DNA from: an uncultured Clostridia bacterium
Lineage (GTDB): Bacteria; Bacillota; Clostridia; Oscillospirales; CAG-272
Reading direction: 5' to 3'
Length of the DNA stretch: 7,866 nucleotides
NCBI GenBank assembly: GCA_946404295.1
Contig: CAMJDE010000077.1
Location: forward strand, 1 to 7,866
Part shown: positions 4,866-7,866 of the stretch, one piece after another
Layout: each line of letters opens with the position of its first letter
Position numbering within the stretch: the first letter of the stretch is position 1
Translations under genes and position numbers: made by a program
Notes under the pieces: model-generated
What the model was told of the DNA's origin: nothing
Database searches by the model: none
What the model saw: only the letters and a program-made list of their open reading frames with translations

Positions 4866-6782
4866 CTACTTATTATTTCTCTCCCGTCTCTCCCTCTTGA
4901 ACTTCGCCTTCATGTGCTTCTCCCACGTCCCCAAGGGATCAGGCGAAGGCATTACCGGTCGAGGGATCGACGGATCTCTCGCGCCGGCGGCGATCAAATC
5001 GGCGTCGCTTTCTGCCGGAATGAACTTCGCACGGCGCGCCCTGGCTTCCGGCGTATCACGATAAAGATCTTTTTCATAGGATTCACGCTCTATTTGCCGC
5101 TCCTTCGATTCTTCGACAATCTGATGGATCCGCTTTTGTTCCTCAAGATCCGCTTCGATCTTCTCTTTCGCTTCGCGGCGCTGCTCTTCGAGCATTTCGT
5201 GCATCTGATTGATCATACGTTTATTCTGATGCGCCCGGCGCTGCCGGATCGATTCGTAATTCCGAGGATCCCGGAGAGCGACTTCCCCGGTCTCCGGATC
5301 AACGAAAGATCCGAAGAAGGTGTTGTCGTTGATATTCGCAAGCGAATCAGACAGATCTTCAACGAACGGTCGATCCTCGACGTTCTCATTCAAGAGCATC
5401 GACAAATACGCGACGTCGCCGGCAAAACGACGTTTTGCGCGCTCGAGATCCGGCTGACGCCGATAGATCCGCTTGAACTCGGGGTTCGAGTAATCGCCCG
5501 GCTTCGCCGAACGAATACGCGACCACCAGTCCATAAAGCCGGACCCCTTCTTCGTCCGGTCCTTAACGAATCGGACGCAGTTACAGGTGAGATAGTCCAA
5601 GAAAATCGGCTGCGCCTCGAGGATCCGATAGATCGGCGAGAGCGCGACCGGGATCCCGTCCGGAATCTCGACAGTCTCTGGACCCTGCCAGGAATGATAG
5701 AACTTTCGTTTCGTCTCAAACTCGATGTTACAGACGACCGTTACGTCCGGCAATACGCCTTTAATCTTTTGCCGGATCTCGTCGGTGTTACTGTTCTTAT
5801 CGTAGCAAGTTTTGAGTAGCCGTTCGAGATCCTGCTTCAGCGCGAGATCCTTCCCGTGCTTCAAATACCACTTGATCCGACCGACCAGGATCCCAACCGT
5901 GTAGCTCTTCCGTTCGTAGGCGTCGCAATAGACATCATAATCGTACTTCGAGATCAGACCGTTCTCTTTCCAACGGTCGAGAAAGAAAGACTTATAGCCC
6001 ATTTCGACAACTTCCCGGCTCTTGTTGTACGCGCGGAAGAAAACGTTATTCGACCGACGGTTACCGAGCGAAAAATACGAAAGATCGATCTCTTTGCCAA
6101 GATCAAATACCTTTTGACCGAACCGCATTTTCGAGACCGTATGTTTCAGAAGATCGGAGTCATTGAAAAACTCGATCGGCTTCTGAATAATATTCGTATG
6201 AAACGCAAAGTCAAGACGGTTCTCCCTGGTCGTCAGAACGTGGAGATCGAACGTCCGGAGAATATCGACGACCTTATCGAACGACTGCCGAAGCGCAGCG
6301 TCGACGCCCATCAAGACGAGCGCACGCGTCCGGATCTGAACTTCGATCCGGGGCGTATTGTCGTTCGGAAGGTAAGAAGCGATGAAAATATCGTAGTTTT
6401 CTTCAAAGCAAAGACGATGCTCGTAGATCGCGTGGTTCGATCTATAATACTCAAGATCGAACAACGTGACCTGACTTTCATAAGACTGCGACTTCTGCTT
6501 TTTGCATTCGTCAAGTCTGTTCAAAAGTTTCCGGAGACCTTCGTTCTCGATCTCTATGACCGAAGGAGTGAAATACTCGGCATCTTCCTCGTACTCCGAA
6601 AGAAACTCGTCCCGACGGTCCGGCTCCCGCTTCTCGCCGCGATCGCCGCGAATGAAAACCGTGTAGTACAGGTTGTCAAGATGCGGGAGAACCTTTTTTT
6701 CGGTCAAAGAGAAGAAGTCTTCCGCCTGTTCCGGGCTAAACTCCCGGAATGTTTTTGCCCGTAATACATACTCCGGAATCAT
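4866..6782 (-). CDS. rep: Rolling-circle replication initiator, Rep_trans-like, with long coiled-coil tail
   Basis: The 638-residue product starts at ATG 6782-6780 with AAAAGGAGG just upstream (5-base spacing). The core at about residues 145-365 has features of the Rep_trans replication initiation factor family (plasmid RepC, Tn916-type and CTX-phage RstA initiators). These are IEVQIRTRAL (146-155), the NRLDFAFHTN strand (188-197) resembling the family RxD motif, the SLGNRRSNNVFFRAYNKSRE block (238-257) matching the usual GSRxSxxxRIYNK, and NIEFETKRKFY (352-362). Such proteins nick the origin and stay joined to the 5' end through a tyrosine; the catalytic Tyr cannot be fixed by eye. Family members are usually about 300-400 residues. 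Here about 270 more follow, including a strongly charged predicted coiled coil (about 512-580) and a Lys/Arg tail (620-638). It leads a two-gene operon with the ASCH gene. Family assignment rests on motif resemblance, not on alignment. Confidence 0.78.
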   Translation of the reverse strand: MIPEYVLRAKTFREFSPEQAEDFFSLTEKKVLPHLDNLYYTVFIRGDRGEKREPDRRDEFLSEYEEDAEYFTPSVIEIENEGLRKLLNRLDECKKQKSQSYESQVTLFDLEYYRSNHAIYEHRLCFEENYDIFIASYLPNDNTPRIEVQIRTRALVLMGVDAALRQSFDKVVDILRTFDLHVLTTRENRLDFAFHTNIIQKPIEFFNDSDLLKHTVSKMRFGQKVFDLGKEIDLSYFSLGNRRSNNVFFRAYNKSREVVEMGYKSFFLDRWKENGLISKYDYDVYCDAYERKSYTVGILVGRIKWYLKHGKDLALKQDLERLLKTCYDKNSNTDEIRQKIKGVLPDVTVVCNIEFETKRKFYHSWQGPETVEIPDGIPVALSPIYRILEAQPIFLDYLTCNCVRFVKDRTKKGSGFMDWWSRIRSAKPGDYSNPEFKRIYRRQPDLERAKRRFAGDVAYLSMLLNENVEDRPFVEDLSDSLANINDNTFFGSFVDPETGEVALRDPRNYESIRQRRAHQNKRMINQMHEMLEEQRREAKEKIEADLEEQKRIHQIVEESKERQIERESYEKDLYRDTPEARARRAKFIPAESDADLIAAGARDPSIPRPVMPSPDPLGTWEKHMKAKFKRERRERNNK

Positions 6783-6792
6783 ACTGTCCTCC

Positions 6793-6824
6793 TTTTGTCC
6801 CCAAAACGACTTTTGGGGACAAAA
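6793..6824. repeat. Perfect 14-bp inverted repeat abutting the rep ribosome binding site
   Basis: TTTTGTCCCCAAAA (6793-6806) and its exact reverse complement (6811-6824) flank the loop CGAC. In the rep mRNA the last four bases of the stem are the A run of AAAAGGAGG, so folding would crowd the ribosome binding site. On the plus strand the stem is followed by AAAAATTTTT-type sequence ending in five T (6826-6830), giving a terminator-like form. It could be a rep operator, a translational control hairpin or the nick-site hairpin of the double-strand origin. Confidence 0.75.
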
Positions 6825-6845
6825 ATTTTTCGTGCATTTTCTTCG

Positions 6846-6898
6846 GTAACGCCTGGGATTTCGCCCGATTTCGATTTCTTATCCCTGGGGCGTATTAC
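6846..6898. repeat. Imperfect hairpin in the rep leader
   Basis: GTAA/TTAC (6846-6849/6895-6898), CGCC/GGCG (6850-6853/6889-6892) and GGGAT/ATCCC (6855-6859/6881-6885) form 13 pairs around a 21-base loop, with small bulges. It lies between the 14-bp inverted repeat and a rightward terminator. It may be part of the replication origin or of a regulatory RNA. Confidence 0.45.
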
Positions 6899-6913
6899 AT
6901 CCCCGCCCCGTCC

Positions 6914-6934
6914 AGCCCGAAAACGGGCTTTTTT
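6914..6934 (+). terminator. Rightward intrinsic terminator with no rightward gene before it
   Basis: AGCCCG (6914-6919), loop AAAA and CGGGCT (6924-6929) run into six T (6929-6934): a textbook terminator reading to the right. The only gene to its left, rep, reads leftward. The natural client is an RNA antisense to the rep leader, or stray rightward transcription. Confidence 0.75.
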
Positions 6935-7130
6935 ACCCGCCGGGCGCGCGCTGTCGCTTGCCGCGCTCCGGCGGGGGTTACGTTCGCTCCGGCGAGGATC
7001 CGCACGACGGGGTTGACCGCTCGGCGGGGTGCCGGCGCCGCCGGGAAGGGGGTCCCGGTGGGGGCGCGCCGCGCCACTTCGCCGACGTTGCTTCCGGCGT
7101 TCACCACCCGCTTCCTCCGCCGTTTCCTCC

Positions 7131-7160
7131 GCAGTTATCTCCCGTCCCGAGGATAACTGC
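7131..7160. repeat. Perfect 9-bp inverted repeat
   Basis: GCAGTTATC (7131-7139) and GATAACTGC (7152-7160) flank a 12-base loop. It is the most AT-containing stem in an otherwise GC-rich region, which makes it a candidate protein-binding or initiation hairpin. Confidence 0.6.
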
Positions 7161-7240
7161 AGGAAAACGACAGGAAAGCGCGTGGAGAACGTCAGACCAA
7201 CGCCGTCTCACACGCGACGTCCTCTGCGGAGGATCGGGGC

Positions 7241-7300
7241 ACCTGCACACCGTTCCCACCGGCACGAGACGGGAGAGGCCGGTGGAAACCGTGCACAGCT
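7241..7300. repeat. Sixty-base imperfect hairpin
   Basis: A perfect 8-bp inner stem CCACCGGC/GCCGGTGG (7256-7263/7278-7285) has a 14-base purine-rich loop. It is extended outward by GTT/AAC (7252-7254/7287-7289), CAC/GTG (7248-7250/7291-7293) and CTG/CAG (7243-7245/7296-7298) with single mismatches between. Long imperfect hairpins of this kind serve as single-strand origins or packaging signals in ssDNA-replicating elements. Confidence 0.55.
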
Positions 7301-7350
7301 TCCCCGCCGCCTCGCCCATCCCACCGGGACGTCACACAGAGAAAAAGGAG

Positions 7351-7578
7351 TCAAGGAGAAACGACCGCACGGCGGGAAGAAGAAAGGGAACGAGCCCGCC
7401 GACGTCCGCACTCCAGACAAACACCGTCATAAGTAAAACGGGAACAACAATCCGGAACACGCCAGAACGAGAGATCACGTGCAAGGCGTAACTGTTCAGC
7501 CGGCGCCGCTTTATTAAAAGTGGCGACACGTTGAAAGTGAAGAGCGTTCAAACGCTCGATCAGGTCGCTCTTTGACAT
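7351..7578 (-). CDS. Small 75-aa protein with a Cys knuckle, element-end gene
   Basis: ATG at 7578-7576 has GGAGG (7592-7588) upstream with 9-base spacing, a strong signal that singles this frame out from the others here. The product begins MSKSDLIERLNALHFQRVA, a likely amphipathic helix followed by a second (PAEQLRLARDLSFWR, 26-40). It then has a small Cys cluster C44-C45 and C54-x2-C57 within TYDGVCLECGRR, which could bind one zinc ion. The Arg/Ser-rich end is probably disordered. No family is recognised. The ribosome binding site lies inside the palindrome formed with the tRNA-Lys fragment, so its expression may depend on whether the element is integrated. A small DNA-binding or excision-related protein would suit this place, but that is speculation. 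Confidence 0.5.
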   Translation of the reverse strand: MSKSDLIERLNALHFQRVATFNKAAPAEQLRLARDLSFWRVPDCCSRFTYDGVCLECGRRRARSLSSSRRAVVSP

Positions 7579-7585
7579 AGAAAAA

Positions 7586-7621
7586 ACCCTCCGATTAAAA
7601 GTTGACTTTTAATCAAAGGGT
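7586..7621. repeat. 17-base-arm palindrome spanning the element/tRNA junction
   Basis: The left arm 7586-7602 and right arm 7605-7621 match at 15 of 17 positions around TG. The core is GATTAAAAGT (7593-7602) with ACTTTTAATC (7605-7614), plus ACCCT/AGGGT outside a two-base mismatch. The right arm is the anticodon region of tRNA-Lys; the left arm is element sequence mirroring it. Read leftward, the stem runs into six T (7586-7581), a terminator-like form. Two inverted arms around a short centre also match the layout of a tyrosine-recombinase core site. Confidence 0.7.
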
Positions 7622-7650
7622 CCGGAGTTCGAATCTCCGCAGGAGCACCA
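7601..7650 (+). tRNA. 3' fragment of tRNA-Lys(UUU), attachment site
   Basis: Fifty bases correspond to tRNA positions 27-76: GTTGA-CTTTTAA-TCAAA anticodon arm with anticodon TTT (7608-7610 within loop 7606-7612), variable loop GGGTC, T arm CGGAG-TTCGAAT-CTCCG, acceptor strand CAGGAGC, discriminator A and encoded CCA. The 5' half (acceptor strand, D arm) is absent: the bases to the left show no D-loop or matching GCTCCTG strand. This is the pattern left at the far end of an element that integrated into the 3' part of a tRNA gene, whose intact copy should lie beyond the element's other end, outside this window. Not expected to be functional. Confidence 0.85.
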
Positions 7651-7685
7651 AACCGAGAGGGGACACGCCTTGTGCGCGTCCCCTC
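7631..7685 (+). repeat. 55-base direct repeat, copy 1
   Basis: Identical base for base to 7812-7866. It covers the end of the T arm, the acceptor strand, CCA and most of the downstream hairpin of the tRNA-Lys fragment. Confidence 0.95.
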
Positions 7686-7692
7686 TCGGTTT
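7650..7692 (+). terminator. Very stable hairpin after the tRNA-Lys end
   Basis: AAACCGAGAGGGGAC (7650-7664) pairs perfectly with 7678-7692. After one A-C mismatch, CGC (7666-7668) pairs with GCG (7674-7676) around the loop CTTGT. The 15-bp plus 3-bp stem starts at the last base of CCA, as tRNA terminators do. The T tail is short (only the TTT at the stem end), so processing or stabilisation is also possible. Confidence 0.75.
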
Positions 7693-7811
7693 GCAACTCT
7701 TCGCTTGCGATTCGGAACTCTGACTTTACGCCGTGCTCGCGGCGAAAAGTCCAAGCGGCTCGCCCCGACCGAGAAACGAACTCCCTCTCTGCTGTCCGAG
7801 ACGCGAGTTCT

Positions 7812-7866
7812 GAATCTCCGCAGGAGCACCAAACCGAGAGGGGACACGCCTTGTGCGCGTCCCCTC
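7812..7866 (+). repeat. 55-base direct repeat, copy 2 (tRNA-Lys 3' end remnant), runs to the window edge
   Basis: This exact copy of 7631-7685 lies 181 bases later. Just before it, GAGTTC (7805-7810) matches copy 1 again but with an extra T at 7811, which breaks the T loop. No tRNA-like sequence precedes it. It may be a second, older attachment-site remnant. The 7693-7804 spacer shows no gene; GATTCGGAACTC (7709-7720) is an 11-of-12 inverted match to 7805-7816. Confidence 0.85.

Larger units (their letters stand above)
6935..7350. other. GC-rich non-coding region with hairpins, candidate origin/packaging region
   Basis: No reading frame here has a credible start plus protein-like composition. 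The first ~200 bases are very GC-rich. The 10-mer CGCTCCGGCG occurs twice, 21 bases apart (6964-6973, 6985-6994). A 9-bp stem with one G-U pair lies at 7038-7046/7053-7061 around AGGGGG. Two more hairpins (7131-7160 and 7241-7300) are listed separately. A leftward rep promoter must lie in or before this stretch, but no clear -35/-10 pair is recognised. Such a gap beside rep in a rolling-circle element is a usual site for origins. Confidence 0.5.

Noticed and set aside
4716..5819. Rightward 367-codon frame opposite rep
   Set aside because: It lies antisense to the well-supported rep and ASCH genes, has Arg/Leu/Pro-rich composition typical of antisense frames, and no proper ribosome binding site.
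5856..6764. Rightward 302-codon frame opposite the rep N-terminal half
   Set aside because: Antisense shadow of rep; the motif-bearing frame is the leftward one.
6895..7107. Leftward 70-codon GTG-start frame with GGAGG upstream
   Set aside because: The GGAGG lies at a usable distance, but the product is Ala/Pro/Arg-rich, ends across the rightward terminator, and has no features; kept as non-coding.
6958..7491. Rightward 177- and 135-codon frames in the GC-rich gap
   Set aside because: Gly/Arg/Pro/Thr-rich low-complexity translations in two overlapping frames, with no ribosome binding site; open frames are expected by chance at such G+C.
7560..7847. Leftward 95-codon frame containing GAPAEIRTPDPLIKSQLL
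   Set aside because: This peptide is the antisense translation of the tRNA-Lys 3' half, a well-known false protein; the frame has no ribosome binding site and overlaps the tRNA, terminator and junction.
1..7866. CRISPR array, insertion sequence, integrase
   Set aside because: No regularly spaced repeat series, no transposase motif and no tyrosine or serine recombinase could be found; an integrase, if any, must be outside the window.

Overview
The window reads as the right-hand part of a small integrated genetic element, ending at a tRNA-Lys attachment site. It most resembles an inovirus-like (filamentous) prophage or a rolling-circle plasmid/prophage hybrid of a Gram-positive host. Evidence for the host type is strong Shine-Dalgarno sequences (GGAGG) before almost every gene, sigma-A-like promoters, and a tRNA-Lys close to the bacterial consensus. 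A Bacillota/Clostridia-type host is an inference; no gene gives a species. No integrase, Zot-type ATPase or recognisable major coat protein is visible, so the phage identity is a hypothesis. Genes may continue beyond the left edge.

Layout, left to right. (1) Bases 1-3602 hold a leftward operon: a very basic 119-aa protein, a second 119-aa soluble protein, then three consecutive proteins that each start with one membrane-spanning segment (517 aa, 189 aa, and one cut by the left edge). The two soluble genes are separated by 205 bases that look like an out-of-frame C-terminal continuation of the first gene. A 306-base non-coding gap before the 517-aa gene carries five consecutive hairpins. (2) Bases 3603-3758 are a compact AT-rich control region. 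Divergent promoters overlap at their -35 boxes, and a palindrome fills the spacer of the leftward one. (3) Bases 3759-4299 are a rightward, AT-rich pair: a Cro/CI-like HTH repressor and a triple zinc-ribbon protein overlapping it by 17 bases. They are closed by a UUCG-type terminator. (4) A bidirectional terminator at 4341-4375 separates them from a second leftward operon: a 638-aa Rep_trans-like replication initiator, then a 147-aa ASCH (PUA-like) protein. (5) Bases 6783-7350 are a largely non-coding, GC-rich, hairpin-rich region upstream of rep. It starts with a perfect 14-bp inverted repeat that abuts the rep ribosome binding site. (6) Bases 7351-7650 hold a small leftward gene and a 50-nt 3' fragment of tRNA-Lys(UUU), which marks the element/chromosome junction. 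A very stable hairpin follows, and a 55-base direct repeat of this junction recurs at the extreme right end.

Proposed working: Rep starts rolling-circle replication from an origin in one of the two hairpin-rich gaps. The HTH protein sits in a switch that probably sets repressor expression against the leftward operon of surface or virion-type proteins. The element sits at the 3' end of a tRNA-Lys gene.
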